A DNA stretch of 64,000 nt from Bacteroides caecigallinarum (GTDB lineage Bacteria; Bacteroidota; Bacteroidia; Bacteroidales; Bacteroidaceae), in assembly GCF_016902295.1 (NCBI RefSeq), contig NZ_JACJLQ010000002.1, positions 62,001 to 126,000 on the forward strand, read 5' to 3'. Shown here one piece after another: positions 1 to 9,405 of this stretch (its first letter is position 1; every line of letters begins with the position of its first letter). Position numbers and translations under genes: made by a program. Below the pieces are notes generated by a model. The model made no database searches. It was not told the origin of the DNA and saw only the letters and a program-made list of their open reading frames with translations.

Positions 1-903
1 GCGGTTAGCATCGATAGATCCCAACATACCGTTGTCAACAGCTACTGCAAGTTCGTGTTCGAATGTGTGACCGGCAAGAGTAGCGTGGTTTACTTCGATA
101 TTTACTTTGAAGTCCTTGTCAAGGTTGTGAGCTTTCAAGAAACCGATAACTGTTTCAGTGTCAACATCATACTGGTGCTTAGATGGTTCCATTGGTTTTG
201 GTTCGATAAGGAATGTACCAGTAAAGCCTTTTGAACGTGCATAGTCACGAGCAAGAGTCAACATCTGAGCCAAGTGGTCTTTTTCACGTTTCTGGTCTGT
301 GTTAAGAAGTGACATGTAACCTTCACGTCCGCCCCAGAATACATAGTTAGTACCACCAAGTTCGATAGTAGCATCGATAGCATTCTTAATCTGAACAGCA
401 GCACGAGCAACTACGTCGAAATCAGGGTTTGTAGCAGCACCGTTCATATAACGTGCGTGTCCGAATACGTTTGCAGTACCCCACAACAGTTTAACGCCAG
501 TTTCAGCCTGTTTCTGTTTCAGGTAAGCTACAACTTCTTTCAAGTTAGCTTCATATTCTTCGATAGTTTCAGCTTCATCGCAAAGGTCAACATCATGGAA
601 GCAGTAGTATTCGATACCTAATTTCTGCATGATTTCAAAACCTGCGTCAGCTTTATCTTTAGCAGCCTGAACTTTATCTGGATTTCCTTTCCAAGGGAAT
701 GTTTTTGTACCACCACCAAACTGGTCGCCACCTTCAGCGCAAAGTGTGTGCCACCATGCCAAAGAGAATTTCAACCAATCTTTCATTTTCTTTCCCATGA
801 TAACTTTTTCAGCATCATAATAACGGAAAGCCATAGGATTCTTGCTATTTACACCTTCAAATTTGATTTTTCCAATTTCTGGAAAGTACTCTTTTGTTGC
901 CAT
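1..903 (-). CDS. xylA: Xylose isomerase, C-terminal part outside the window
   Basis: Interconverts D-xylose and D-xylulose in the cytoplasm, the first step of xylose use. The reading frame starts with ATG at 903 ([10 protein letters not shown]) and stays open to base 1, giving 301 residues of a protein usually near 438. Visible family marks are the catalytic His/Asp in FHDVDL near residue 102, [10 protein letters not shown], the metal-site segment IEPKPMEP near residue 232, and [16 protein letters not shown]. It is the third gene of a regulator-xylB-xylA operon, 58 bases after xylB. The last third, with the remaining metal ligands, lies beyond the edge, so intactness cannot be judged. Confidence 0.97.
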   Translation of the reverse strand, partial: MATKEYFPEIGKIKFEGVNSKNPMAFRYYDAEKVIMGKKMKDWLKFSLAWWHTLCAEGGDQFGGGTKTFPWKGNPDKVQAAKDKADAGFEIMQKLGIEYYCFHDVDLCDEAETIEEYEANLKEVVAYLKQKQAETGVKLLWGTANVFGHARYMNGAATNPDFDVVARAAVQIKNAIDATIELGGTNYVFWGGREGYMSLLNTDQKREKDHLAQMLTLARDYARSKGFTGTFLIEPKPMEPSKHQYDVDTETVIGFLKAHNLDKDFKVNIEVNHATLAGHTFEHELAVAVDNGMLGSIDANR

Positions 904-961
904 AATATTCAAAATTTAAAAAGTTAATATTAAAGTTGACAATAAATTTATTATTATATTA

Positions 962-2443
962 TTATAGTTTTTCCAAATATTCTACCCAACGTCCGTAAGC
1001 GTCAGCATAAGCAGCGGCATCTTTCACTTTTGGTTCAATAACTTCAAGTTTATCCAAAGTAGCAAATGCTTCGTTATTATCTTTATATATACCTGCTCCC
1101 ATACCTGCGCCTTTGGCAGCACCTACAGAACCGTCAGTATCATAAAGTTCGATTGTAGCGCCTGTAACACCGGCCAATGTCTCGCGGAATATCGGGCTTA
1201 AGAACATATTTGCATGTCCAGCATGGATTTTATGTACATCCATTCCCATACCTTTCATTATATCAATACCATACTTGAATGAGAATACAATTCCTTCCTG
1301 TGCTGCACGGATAATATGATTACGATTATGCAAATTAAAGTTTACGCCGTTGATAGAGCAACCTACTTCTCTATTCTGAAGCATACGTTCAGCTCCATTA
1401 CCAAAAGGCAATATGCTTACCCCACCTGAACCGATAGGCGCCTGAGCAGCCAAGTCATTCATTTCGGCATACGAAACTCCTTCCGGAACAACTGTACGCT
1501 TAATCCATGAGTTCAAGATACCTGTACCATTTATACACAACAATACTCCAAGACGTGTCTGCTCTTCAGTATGATTGACGTGTGCAAATGTATTTACTCT
1601 TGATTTAGGGTCATAATTTACGTTACCATTAACACCATATACAACGCCCGAAGTACCTGCGGTTGATGCAATTTCGCCAGGGTTGAACACATTCAATGAC
1701 AATGCATTATTAGGCTGGTCGCCTGCGCGATATGTTACAGGAATACCTGCTTTCAAGCCTAATTCCTGTGCTGCGGCTTCAGTAACCCTACCCTGTTCTG
1801 AGAATGTCGGTTTGATATCAGCAATTATATATTTATCAAAGCCATAATAATTCATCAAGAAATCTGCCACACAATTATTCTTGAAATCCCAAAACATGCC
1901 TTCTGACAATCCCGAGACAGTAGTACAAATCTCACCTGTCAATTTCATAGCGATATAATCGCCAGGAAGCATTATCTTGTATATCTTTTCAAAGATTTCA
2001 GGTTCATTTTCCTTAATCCACGCAAGTTTGGAAGCTGTAAAGTTTCCCGGAGAATTAAGCAAATGAGACAAACATTTTTCTTCACCAATTGTTTCAAAAG
2101 CTTTTTGTCCGTAAGGTACGGCTCTTGAATCGCACCAAATAATAGCAGGACGGAGAACATTCTGGTCTTTATCTACACAGACAAGTCCGTGCATCTGATA
2201 AGAAATACCAATAGCCTTAATGTCTTCAGCTTTTACTCCAGATTCTGCCATTATGGCCTTTGTTGAAAGTTTAAGGTTTTCCCACCAATTAGAAGGTTCC
2301 TGTTCAGCCCAACCTTGCTTAACAGCAATAATAGCCGCTTCAGTCTTTGGGTAAAAAGCAGAAGCTACACACTTGCCTGTAACGGCATTTACCAAACTCG
2401 CCTTTACAGACGAACTACCAATATCATATCCTAATAAATACAT
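962..2443 (-). CDS. xylB: Xylulokinase (FGGY carbohydrate kinase)
   Basis: Phosphorylates D-xylulose to xylulose 5-phosphate, which enters the pentose phosphate pathway. The 493-residue protein is full length for the family. It opens with the actin-like ATPase fold motif LLGYDIGSSSVKASLV, then the sugar-contact segment ISYQMHGLVCVD, the catalytic Asp in YRAGDQPNNA (near residue 240), the phosphate loop STAGTSGVVYG, and the C-terminal signature IHAGHANMFLSPIF. It begins 17 bases after the NUDIX-type regulator and precedes xylA, so all three are probably co-transcribed. The FGGY family contains other pentulose kinases, but the adjacent xylA makes xylulose the expected substrate. Confidence 0.95.
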   Translation of the reverse strand: MYLLGYDIGSSSVKASLVNAVTGKCVASAFYPKTEAAIIAVKQGWAEQEPSNWWENLKLSTKAIMAESGVKAEDIKAIGISYQMHGLVCVDKDQNVLRPAIIWCDSRAVPYGQKAFETIGEEKCLSHLLNSPGNFTASKLAWIKENEPEIFEKIYKIMLPGDYIAMKLTGEICTTVSGLSEGMFWDFKNNCVADFLMNYYGFDKYIIADIKPTFSEQGRVTEAAAQELGLKAGIPVTYRAGDQPNNALSLNVFNPGEIASTAGTSGVVYGVNGNVNYDPKSRVNTFAHVNHTEEQTRLGVLLCINGTGILNSWIKRTVVPEGVSYAEMNDLAAQAPIGSGGVSILPFGNGAERMLQNREVGCSINGVNFNLHNRNHIIRAAQEGIVFSFKYGIDIMKGMGMDVHKIHAGHANMFLSPIFRETLAGVTGATIELYDTDGSVGAAKGAGMGAGIYKDNNEAFATLDKLEVIEPKVKDAAAYADAYGRWVEYLEKL

Positions 2444-2460
2444 GTTATTATAGTTTTAGA

Positions 2461-3198
2461 TTATCTTCTTGTTTTATTGTATATTTTCTTATCAAATTTA
2501 TAAAATCTTGCAGCTCTATGAGATACGCCTTGCTGATATTCATCCATTGGTATCACATATTCCATCATCGTTATCTTCTTATGAAAGTTTCTTACATCAA
2601 TCTGCTTGCCGTACAATACTTCATACAGCATCCGCAGCTGCAAAGCAGTAAATTTTCTTGGCAAGAGATCAAACAAACATGAAGGATTGAATTCAACATA
2701 CTGACGAATAAACTTCATAGCCTCATCAATAATCAGGTTATGGTCAAAAGCCAGATCTTTCACCTCATCCAGCGGAACCCATTCTGCCTGGAAGTTGTTA
2801 AGATTCTTATTGTTCAACGCCCTGTCAATCTTGACGAGCGACAAATAAGCAATAGTAACAATTCGTTCCACTTTGGCCTTCTCAGCTCTTTCCAGCCAAC
2901 GGACATCCTTCGGATTCTTTGTCCTATCTTTTGAGCTGAACACCTTAAACTGCATAAGATTAACATTTTTCAGGCCTGTAAGCTGATTGAGAACACGCAT
3001 TGCCGCACCATCCAAATCCTCGTCCACATATATAAGGCTACCCGGCAATTTCATATCATGAAAGACTTCACCTCCGCTATCCTCTCCAATGCGTCTGACC
3101 AGAAGGACTTTCAGTTTCTCGCCATCGAAACCTATCACTACGCAGTCGACAGAAATATGATTGTTAGCCAAAGGTATTTTGTGTTCCATATTATTCAT
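2461..3198 (-). CDS. xylR: NUDIX-fold transcriptional regulator of xylose genes
   Basis: Predicted DNA-binding regulator of the NrtR-like NUDIX group, which in Bacteroides controls arabinose and xylose genes. Residues 1-150 form a NUDIX domain whose catalytic box is degenerate: the region GSLIYVDEDLDGAAMRVL has D at the first acidic position, RV instead of RE, and QL instead of EE, so hydrolase activity is unlikely. Residues about 170-245 form the winged-helix part (FTALQLRMLYEVLYG...). It is the first gene of the operon with xylB and xylA, so it probably controls itself through the long upstream region. That it senses xylose or a phosphorylated derivative is inferred from context. Confidence 0.82.
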   Translation of the reverse strand: MNNMEHKIPLANNHISVDCVVIGFDGEKLKVLLVRRIGEDSGGEVFHDMKLPGSLIYVDEDLDGAAMRVLNQLTGLKNVNLMQFKVFSSKDRTKNPKDVRWLERAEKAKVERIVTIAYLSLVKIDRALNNKNLNNFQAEWVPLDEVKDLAFDHNLIIDEAMKFIRQYVEFNPSCLFDLLPRKFTALQLRMLYEVLYGKQIDVRNFHKKITMMEYVIPMDEYQQGVSHRAARFYKFDKKIYNKTRR

Positions 3199-3600
3199 TT
3201 GTTTATCGTTTCCAAGTGCAAATAAAAAGCATTATTTTTAATTATGCAAATATTAAAAGAGAAAATTTTAGTGTCTCATATATAATTAGCATTCAGATAA
3301 ATACATATCATAGATATTACAATATCACCATACAGCCTTTTTGTAATACCTACAATATGTACTTTCATGTAACTTTATACATAATCAATTATATAGGCAC
3401 TGACATACAAATGTTTTATGTTACAACACGTTACAATATTTTCCGGCACATATTTCATGAAAGAGTTATTGTCATTCTATAAAATAAAATTTTGCAACAT
3501 GTTATACAGTGTTATCCGTCATATCGTATCATAATACAAGCATTTTACTTAGAATGTTAAAAAAACAAAAGAGCAAAACAATGTATGATTTATAGCAAAA
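3199..3600. other. Intergenic region upstream of the xylose operon
   Basis: AT-rich 400-base stretch between the xylose regulator start and the lptF/G terminator. I see no credible gene. A clear TAnnTTTG box for the minus-strand operon is not obvious; near matches exist around 3220-3250. It contains several GTTACA/TGTAAC words, the best being two GTTACAA copies exactly 10 bases apart at 3420 and 3430. Confidence 0.5.
3420..3436. promoter_or_regulatory. Candidate operator: GTTACAA direct repeat, 10-bp phased
   Basis: Two GTTACAA copies start at 3420 and 3430, one helical turn apart. Further TGTAAC words lie near 3366. The position, about 220 bases upstream of the xylose regulator, would suit a binding site for that regulator, but this is inference from placement only. 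Confidence 0.25.
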
Positions 3601-3636
3601 AAACGCCTTACAACCCATATCGGCTGCAAGGCGTTT
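3601..3636 (-). terminator. Intrinsic terminator after lptF/G
   Basis: Nine-base stem AAACGCCTT (3601-3609) with AAGGCGTTT (3628-3636). On the minus strand the stem runs directly into a T tract (complement of the A run 3597-3603). It lies 27 bases beyond the stop of the lon-tgt-lptF/G operon. Confidence 0.75.
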
Positions 3637-3662
3637 CTCATTCAAAATCCAAGTACAAATGC

Positions 3663-4793
3663 TTACTTAGGAGCCTTTATATATAGATATATCGCAATAA
3701 ACAAAAACAAAATATTAGGAATCCATACCGCCAATACCGGAGGCACATTACCACTAATCGCAAAGGTTGAAGATATAGTCTGGAAAAGTATATATGAAGC
3801 ACTTAATCCAAGACCGACTCCAAGATTAAGCCCCATACCTCCCTTAACTTTCTTCGACGACAATGAAGCCCCGATAAGAGTGAGTATGAAAGCCGCGAAC
3901 GGAGTCGCAATTCTTTTATAATACTCCACTTCGAATTCTTTGATATTTGCGAATCCACGTCGTTTCTGATTGTCAATATAAGTCTTCAGTTCTGAACTTG
4001 TAAGAGTCTCATATTGGTTTCTCGTAATCAGGAAATCCTGAGGTTCCATCTTTATTATTGTGTCAAGCTTTTCACCTTTTGTGATAACCTCCTTCATTCC
4101 CTTCATTTCCCTTATCATATAATCCCTTATCACCCATTTGTGCAATCTTGTAGTATCGTAAGTTGCACGTCTGGCCGTTAGATGGGAAACAAGTTTGTTA
4201 TCTTCGAACTTATCAAGCGAGAACCTATATCCGGTAAGGTTATAGTTTTCATATCTTTCCATATAAGCAATCGTCCCTGTATCGACTACAAGCTGTATGT
4301 TTCTGGCATAGTTTACCTTTTTCTTGTTCTTATATTTCGCCTCGAAATCAATTCTGGTAATACTGCCCTTAGGAATATATTGCGAACTTAATATATAACT
4401 TCCAATTGCTATAATTGTAGCCGAGAGGAAATATGGCACAAGCAATCTTTTAAAACTCATACCAGTAGAGAACATGGCAATTATCTCCGAATTCTCAGCC
4501 AGCTTACTTGTGAAAAATATCACAGATATAAAGATGAACAGAGGACTGAAAAGATTTGCATAATATGGAACAAAATTCATGTAGTAATCAAAAATAACTT
4601 CCTTTACCGGAGCCTTATTATTGATAAAACTATCTATGTTCTCATTAATATCAAAAACCACTGATATTGACAGGATAAGAGCCAGGGCAAAGAAAAACGT
4701 GCCCAAAAACTTCTTCATTATATACCTGTCAATACGTCTCAGCCAAAAACGTTTCAGATATTTTTCTTTAAATCTAATAAGTTTCTCTTTCAT
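3663..4793 (-). CDS. LptF/LptG family permease (YjgP/YjgQ)
   Basis: Inner-membrane component of the lipopolysaccharide export machine, working with the LptB ATPase to move LPS toward the outer membrane. The 376-residue protein has the family layout: three hydrophobic helices in the first 130 residues (including FLGTFFFALALILSISVVFD), a soluble periplasmic middle (about 135-275), and three helices at the C-terminus ending in LYIKAPK. It follows tgt by 33 bases and appears to be the last gene of lon-tgt-lptF/G, closed by a hairpin terminator. Whether it acts as LptF or LptG cannot be decided from the sequence. Confidence 0.9.
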   Translation of the reverse strand: MKEKLIRFKEKYLKRFWLRRIDRYIMKKFLGTFFFALALILSISVVFDINENIDSFINNKAPVKEVIFDYYMNFVPYYANLFSPLFIFISVIFFTSKLAENSEIIAMFSTGMSFKRLLVPYFLSATIIAIGSYILSSQYIPKGSITRIDFEAKYKNKKKVNYARNIQLVVDTGTIAYMERYENYNLTGYRFSLDKFEDNKLVSHLTARRATYDTTRLHKWVIRDYMIREMKGMKEVITKGEKLDTIIKMEPQDFLITRNQYETLTSSELKTYIDNQKRRGFANIKEFEVEYYKRIATPFAAFILTLIGASLSSKKVKGGMGLNLGVGLGLSASYILFQTISSTFAISGNVPPVLAVWIPNILFLFIAIYLYIKAPK

Positions 4794-4826
4794 GTATTAT
4801 CTATAATATATTCACACTCCCAAAAA

Positions 4827-5957
4827 TCACAAACGTGCAGACAGACGTTCAACCATGACCGGTTTCCATGTAGAAAAGTCACCTGCTATAATATGCGCCC
4901 TTGCTTCCTTTACAAGCCATAGATAGAAGGCAAGATTATGTATTGACGCAATCTGCAATGCGAGTAATTCGTCGGCATGGAACAAATGACGAAGATATGC
5001 ACGGCTATATAGAGTATCTACATACGAAGCGCCGTCTGCCTCAATTGGCGAATAATCCTTTTCCCATTTTTTGTTACGCATATTCATTATACCGTTCTTG
5101 GTGAACAGCATACCATTACGACCGTTTCGAGTAGGCATAACACAGTCAAACATATCTACTCCACGTTCTATGCCTTCAAGTATATTTACAGGAGTTCCTA
5201 CCCCCATAAGATATCTTGGTTTATCCGCAGGAAGAATTTCATTCACCACTTCTATCATCTCATACATCTTTTCTGTCGGTTCACCAACAGCAAGACCGCC
5301 GATAGCATTACCATCAGCTCCTTTTGAAGCAATATATTCTGCCGAGCGCTTTCTCAGGTCGGGATATACACACCCTTGAACTATAGGGAATAATGACTGG
5401 CTATAGCCATACTTAGGTTCAGTTTCATTAAATCTGGCAATACATCTGTCGAGCCATCTATGAGTAAGTTCCATAGAATTCTTAGCATAGTTATAGTCGG
5501 ACGTACCTGGAGCACATTCATCAAACGCCATCATTATATCAGCTCCTATTGTACGTTCAATATCCATTACCCTCTCCGGAGTAAACAAATGCTTTGATCC
5601 ATCAATGTGAGAACGGAATTCCACTCCCTCCTCACGCATTTTTCTAATGCTGGAAAGAGAAAAGACCTGAAAACCACCACTATCAGTAAGCATAGGACGG
5701 TCAAAGCCATTGAACTTATGCAATCCTCCGGCCCCTTCTATCACATCAAGCCCCGGTCTAAGATAAAGATGATATGTATTACCCAATATTATCTGAGCCT
5801 TGATATCTTCCTTAAGTTCAGTAAGATGCACTCCCTTAACTGTCCCTAATGTACCAACCGGCATAAATATAGGTGTTTCTATCTGACCATGGTCCGTAGT
5901 AATAAGACCAGCTCTGGCATTAGTTTTCGGATCTGTATATTGCAATTCAAATTTCAT
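4827..5957 (-). CDS. tgt: Queuine tRNA-ribosyltransferase
   Basis: Exchanges guanine 34 in GUN anticodons for a queuosine precursor base. The 376-residue protein shows LTDSGGFQVFSL, GADIMMAFDECAPG, the IGGLAVGEP loop, and the nucleophilic Asp within DMFDCVMPTRNGRNG. The zinc-binding region is unusual: where most bacterial enzymes carry CxCxxC followed by His, this one reads EADGASYVDTLYSRAYLRHL with no cysteine. I believe related Bacteroidetes enzymes share this. The gene lies between lon (24 bases upstream) and lptF/G, a typical order in the group. Confidence 0.95.
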   Translation of the reverse strand: MKFELQYTDPKTNARAGLITTDHGQIETPIFMPVGTLGTVKGVHLTELKEDIKAQIILGNTYHLYLRPGLDVIEGAGGLHKFNGFDRPMLTDSGGFQVFSLSSIRKMREEGVEFRSHIDGSKHLFTPERVMDIERTIGADIMMAFDECAPGTSDYNYAKNSMELTHRWLDRCIARFNETEPKYGYSQSLFPIVQGCVYPDLRKRSAEYIASKGADGNAIGGLAVGEPTEKMYEMIEVVNEILPADKPRYLMGVGTPVNILEGIERGVDMFDCVMPTRNGRNGMLFTKNGIMNMRNKKWEKDYSPIEADGASYVDTLYSRAYLRHLFHADELLALQIASIHNLAFYLWLVKEARAHIIAGDFSTWKPVMVERLSARL

Positions 5958-5981
5958 GTAACTTAGTTATATAGGCAGTAA

Positions 5982-8453
5982 TTATTTATCATCATTCTCT
6001 TTCTTCGTTTCAGGAATAGTCAGCTTTGGAGCATTTGTAACTATTTCGTCAGTCAAAGCGATGTCCAACACCTCTCTTATATCACTCACGTAATGGAACT
6101 TAAGCCCCTTGAGATATATTTCGGGGATATTGTCTATATCCTTCTTGTTTTCCTCACACAAAATAATTTCCTGGATACCTGCACGCTTTGCAGCAAGAAT
6201 CTTTTCCTTAATACCTCCCACTGGCAAAACCTTACCTCTCAAAGTAATCTCACCTGTCATAGCAAGGCGGTTTTTAACTTTTCTTCTTGTCAAAGCAGAA
6301 GCCAATGAGGTAACCATAGTTATTCCGGCAGACGGACCGTCCTTAGGAATAGCCCCTTCCGGAACGTGGATATGGATATTCCAGTTTTCAAAAACTTCTT
6401 CAGGTATATCAAGTATATCATTGTGCGCTTTAAGATATTCCAAAGCAAGCATAGCCGATTCCTTCATCACATCTCCCAGGTTTCCGGTAAGAGTCAACCG
6501 ACTACCTTTTCCCCGACTAAGACTTGTCTCCACAAACAGAATTTCACCGCCAACAGCAGTCCAGGCAAGACCCGTTACCACACCCGCATATTCATTGCCC
6601 TGATACTTATCTCTTGAATATTCTACAGGACCCAGGCATGAAGGTATATCTTCAGGCTTCAATTCTTTTGCTGTGGTCTCTTTGCCCAAAGCAATATTAT
6701 AGGCTGTACGCCTCATCACCTTGTTGATTTTCTTTTCCAACTCGCGCACACCACTTTCACGAGTATAATTTTCCACAATAAATTCTATAGCGGCTTTTGA
6801 CAGCTTGATATTATCTTTTGTTAGACCGTTGGCTTCCAAAGCTTTCGGTATAAGATGTCTTTTAGCTATCTCAATTTTTTCTTCAGTAATATACCCGCTC
6901 ACCTCAATCATTTCCATACGGTCCAACAATGGAGCAGGAATACCTCCCAGATTGTTTGCCGTAGCTATAAACATCACATTTGACAAATCATAGTCTATAT
7001 CTATATAATTGTCATGGAATGTTCCGTTCTGTTCAGGATCAAGCACTTCAAGCATAGCCGAAGCAGGGTCTCCCTGATTGCTTGTTCCCAGTTTGTCTAT
7101 CTCGTCAAGGATTATCACAGGGTTTGAGCTGCCCGCCTTAATCAGACTCTTTATAATTCGTCCGGGCATAGCGCCTATATATGTTTTTCTATGTCCTCGG
7201 ATTTCAGCCTCATCATGCACCCCTCCCAGTGACATTCTTACATACTTACGTTTAAGGGCCGACGCAATAGAGCGTCCTAAAGATGTTTTACCTACTCCAG
7301 GAGGGCCATAAAGACAAAGTATAGGAGATTTCATATCACCTTTAAGCTTCAATACAGCCAGATGTTCCAATATACGCTCCTTCACCTTTTCCAATCCATA
7401 ATGGTCGTGGTCAAGCGTTTTCTCAGCAGTTTTCAGATTGAAAGCCTGTGTGGTAAAAACATTCCAAGGCAACGAGAGCAGGTTCTGCAGATATGTATAT
7501 TGTACATTATAGTCAGGCGATTGCGGATTTATACGTTCAAGTTTAGTCACTTCCTTTTCAAAAATATCCGCAACTTCCTTCGACCATAGTTTCTTCTTAC
7601 CCTGAGCACGAAGATTGTCTATTTCATTTTCAGTGCCATTACCAAGCTCATCCTGTATATTTTTCAGTTGTTGCTGAAGAAAATACTCACGCTGTTGTTT
7701 GTCCAACTCTTCACGAGTACGCATCTGGATATTTTGCTTCAGTTTGGCTATTTCAAGCTGCTCGTTTAAATATCCTATCAAATGAATTGCCCTGTCCTTT
7801 ATATTGTCATGTTTCAGCAATTCATATTTAGAGCTCACCTCTAACGGGAAATTAGAACAAATGAAATTGATTCTTACAGCATCGCCTTCCATATCACGGA
7901 GAGCCATAAGGAAATCGGGACCAAGTTCGTCCATGCTTTCATGCAACTTCTTCATTACATCAAAACATGTACTCATTATGGCCTTGAACTCATTGTTTTT
8001 AGGAGCTTTATTATTTTCCGCAATAGGCTCAGCTGTACCTGAAAGGAAAGGCTCGTTAGATATAATTCTCTCAAGTCTAACTTTAGGACCGGCAGTATGT
8101 ATCAAAGCATTTGTCGTTCCACCGGGCAATTCTATAATACGTACTATTCTGCCCACAACACCAAGAGGATATAAATCATCCAATTCAGGACTGTCAACAG
8201 CCGCATCTTTCTGTGTCGCCAAAATTATTGCAGTTTTTTTCTTATATGCAGTTTTCACAAGCTCAAGAGTGCTTCTTCTGCCTATAGCAACAGGCATAAC
8301 AATTTCAGGGAAGATTATCATATTCCGCAAAGGCAAAATCGGCATTTCCCCATTCAACTCCTCAACCGGCATCGCAGTCTGGTCAATATCTATTTTTGCT
8401 ATCACTGCCACTTCGTCTCTCTTATTTCTCTTATCATTATTATCTTCCAGCAT
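5982..8453 (-). CDS. lon: Lon ATP-dependent protease
   Basis: Cytoplasmic AAA+ serine protease that removes damaged and regulatory proteins. The 823 residues contain an N-terminal LON domain (from about 38, MPILPLRNMIIFPEIVMPV), a coiled middle, Walker A LYGPPGVGKTSLG and Walker B VIILDEIDKLG in the ATPase domain, and the C-terminal protease domain with catalytic Ser in PKDGPSAGITM and catalytic Lys in VGGIKEKILAAKRAG. The acidic, lysine-rich tail after residue 805 is variable in the family. It is the first gene of the operon with tgt and lptF/G. The divergent trmN6 starts 168 bases upstream. Confidence 0.97.
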   Translation of the reverse strand: MLEDNNDKRNKRDEVAVIAKIDIDQTAMPVEELNGEMPILPLRNMIIFPEIVMPVAIGRRSTLELVKTAYKKKTAIILATQKDAAVDSPELDDLYPLGVVGRIVRIIELPGGTTNALIHTAGPKVRLERIISNEPFLSGTAEPIAENNKAPKNNEFKAIMSTCFDVMKKLHESMDELGPDFLMALRDMEGDAVRINFICSNFPLEVSSKYELLKHDNIKDRAIHLIGYLNEQLEIAKLKQNIQMRTREELDKQQREYFLQQQLKNIQDELGNGTENEIDNLRAQGKKKLWSKEVADIFEKEVTKLERINPQSPDYNVQYTYLQNLLSLPWNVFTTQAFNLKTAEKTLDHDHYGLEKVKERILEHLAVLKLKGDMKSPILCLYGPPGVGKTSLGRSIASALKRKYVRMSLGGVHDEAEIRGHRKTYIGAMPGRIIKSLIKAGSSNPVIILDEIDKLGTSNQGDPASAMLEVLDPEQNGTFHDNYIDIDYDLSNVMFIATANNLGGIPAPLLDRMEMIEVSGYITEEKIEIAKRHLIPKALEANGLTKDNIKLSKAAIEFIVENYTRESGVRELEKKINKVMRRTAYNIALGKETTAKELKPEDIPSCLGPVEYSRDKYQGNEYAGVVTGLAWTAVGGEILFVETSLSRGKGSRLTLTGNLGDVMKESAMLALEYLKAHNDILDIPEEVFENWNIHIHVPEGAIPKDGPSAGITMVTSLASALTRRKVKNRLAMTGEITLRGKVLPVGGIKEKILAAKRAGIQEIILCEENKKDIDNIPEIYLKGLKFHYVSDIREVLDIALTDEIVTNAPKLTIPETKKENDDK

Positions 8454-8590
8454 ATTCTATATTGAATTATCTGTTTATACAAACGGCTACAAAGTTAGTG
8501 AATATACACATAATAATAAAACATTTTATGTCAAATGAAACATAAAATAATGTTTTTATATATAAGAAACGTAATTCTACGGATAATAAA

Positions 8591-8598
8591 TATCTTTG
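8591..8598 (+). promoter_or_regulatory. Promoter -7 box of trmN6
   Basis: TATCTTTG fits the Bacteroides TAnnTTTG element. It lies 23 bases before the ATG at 8622 and downstream of an earlier in-frame ATG at 8535, which decides the start: the upstream ATG would not be transcribed from this promoter. Confidence 0.6.
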
Positions 8599-8621
8599 TA
8601 CAGGAAAATTATAAAGCTGAC

Positions 8622-9329
8622 ATGGGTAACGAATATTTCAAGTTTAAACAATTCATCATAAAACAGGAAAAATGTGGTATGAAAGTCGGTACAGACGGAG
8701 TTCTTCTCGGAGCATGGACCGATACACGCGAAGCATCAAACATAGCCGACATAGGGACTGGTACCGGACTGATTGCAATAATGCTTGCACAAAAATGCGG
8801 CGCAAATATCACTGGAATAGAAATAAACGAGGATGCTGCCATCCAGGCAAAAGAGAATATGGACAACACATTATGGCACGACAGGCTGAATGCCGTCAAA
8901 GCCGACATAAACGATTATTACTTGTACAATGAATCAAAATTTGACCTGATAGTATCAAATCCTCCATTTTTCATTGAAGACGTCAAAGGCTATTCCGAGA
9001 AAAGGAACATGGCAAGACATACTGACAGCTTTGATTTTACAAGTCTCGTCAAAGCCGTATCATATATGCTGACAAGTGATGGACGCTTCTGTGTAATCCT
9101 CCCTGCCACATGTTCAACCGATTTTATTGGAGAAGCCATAAAAACCGGATTAGTCCTCACTAAAAGAACTGAAATAATCACTAAACCCGGTGTTAAGCCT
9201 AAAAGAATTCTCATGGAATTCTGCAAAGGACATAAAAACGCTCCCACAGAGTTTTCCCAACTTTTATTATCGGCAAATGGAGAAAAAACAGATGAGTATA
9301 TAGAGCTGACAAAGGATTATTATCTATAA
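8622..9329 (+). CDS. trmN6: tRNA1(Val) adenine-37 N6-methyltransferase
   Basis: Predicted SAM-dependent methyltransferase of the YfiC/TrmN6 group, which makes m6A37 in tRNA-Val. From ATG 8622 it is 235 residues beginning MGNEYFKFKQF, the usual family start; a longer frame from 8535 exists but contains the promoter. Visible motifs are the SAM loop IADIGTGTGLIAIML (about 40-54), the acidic motif GIEINEDAA, and the N6-methylase motif SNPPFFIED. It faces away from lon and converges on the lipid kinase. Target base and tRNA are taken from family knowledge. Confidence 0.88.
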   Translation: MGNEYFKFKQFIIKQEKCGMKVGTDGVLLGAWTDTREASNIADIGTGTGLIAIMLAQKCGANITGIEINEDAAIQAKENMDNTLWHDRLNAVKADINDYYLYNESKFDLIVSNPPFFIEDVKGYSEKRNMARHTDSFDFTSLVKAVSYMLTSDGRFCVILPATCSTDFIGEAIKTGLVLTKRTEIITKPGVKPKRILMEFCKGHKNAPTEFSQLLLSANGEKTDEYIELTKDYYL

Positions 9330-9345
9330 AGTCAGAATTCATACA

Positions 9346-9385
9346 TAAGGACTCGGGCATCTTTATATCAGCACCGGAGTCCTTA
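9346..9385. terminator. Hairpin between convergent trmN6 and lipid kinase
   Basis: TAAGGACTC (9346-9354) pairs with GAGTCCTTA (9377-9385), nine base pairs. There is no strong T tract on either side, so termination is less certain than for the other hairpins here. Confidence 0.4.
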
Positions 9386-9405
9386 CATTAAAGTACTTTT
9401 TATAT

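Noticed and set aside
3216-3482. 88-codon plus-strand frame upstream of the xylose regulator
   Set aside because: AT-rich, Ile/Tyr/Asn-biased translation without domain features; it looks like chance open frame in an intergenic region.
8535-8621. Longer N-terminus for trmN6 from the ATG at 8535
   Set aside because: The TATCTTTG promoter box lies inside it and family members begin at MGNEYF-like sequence.
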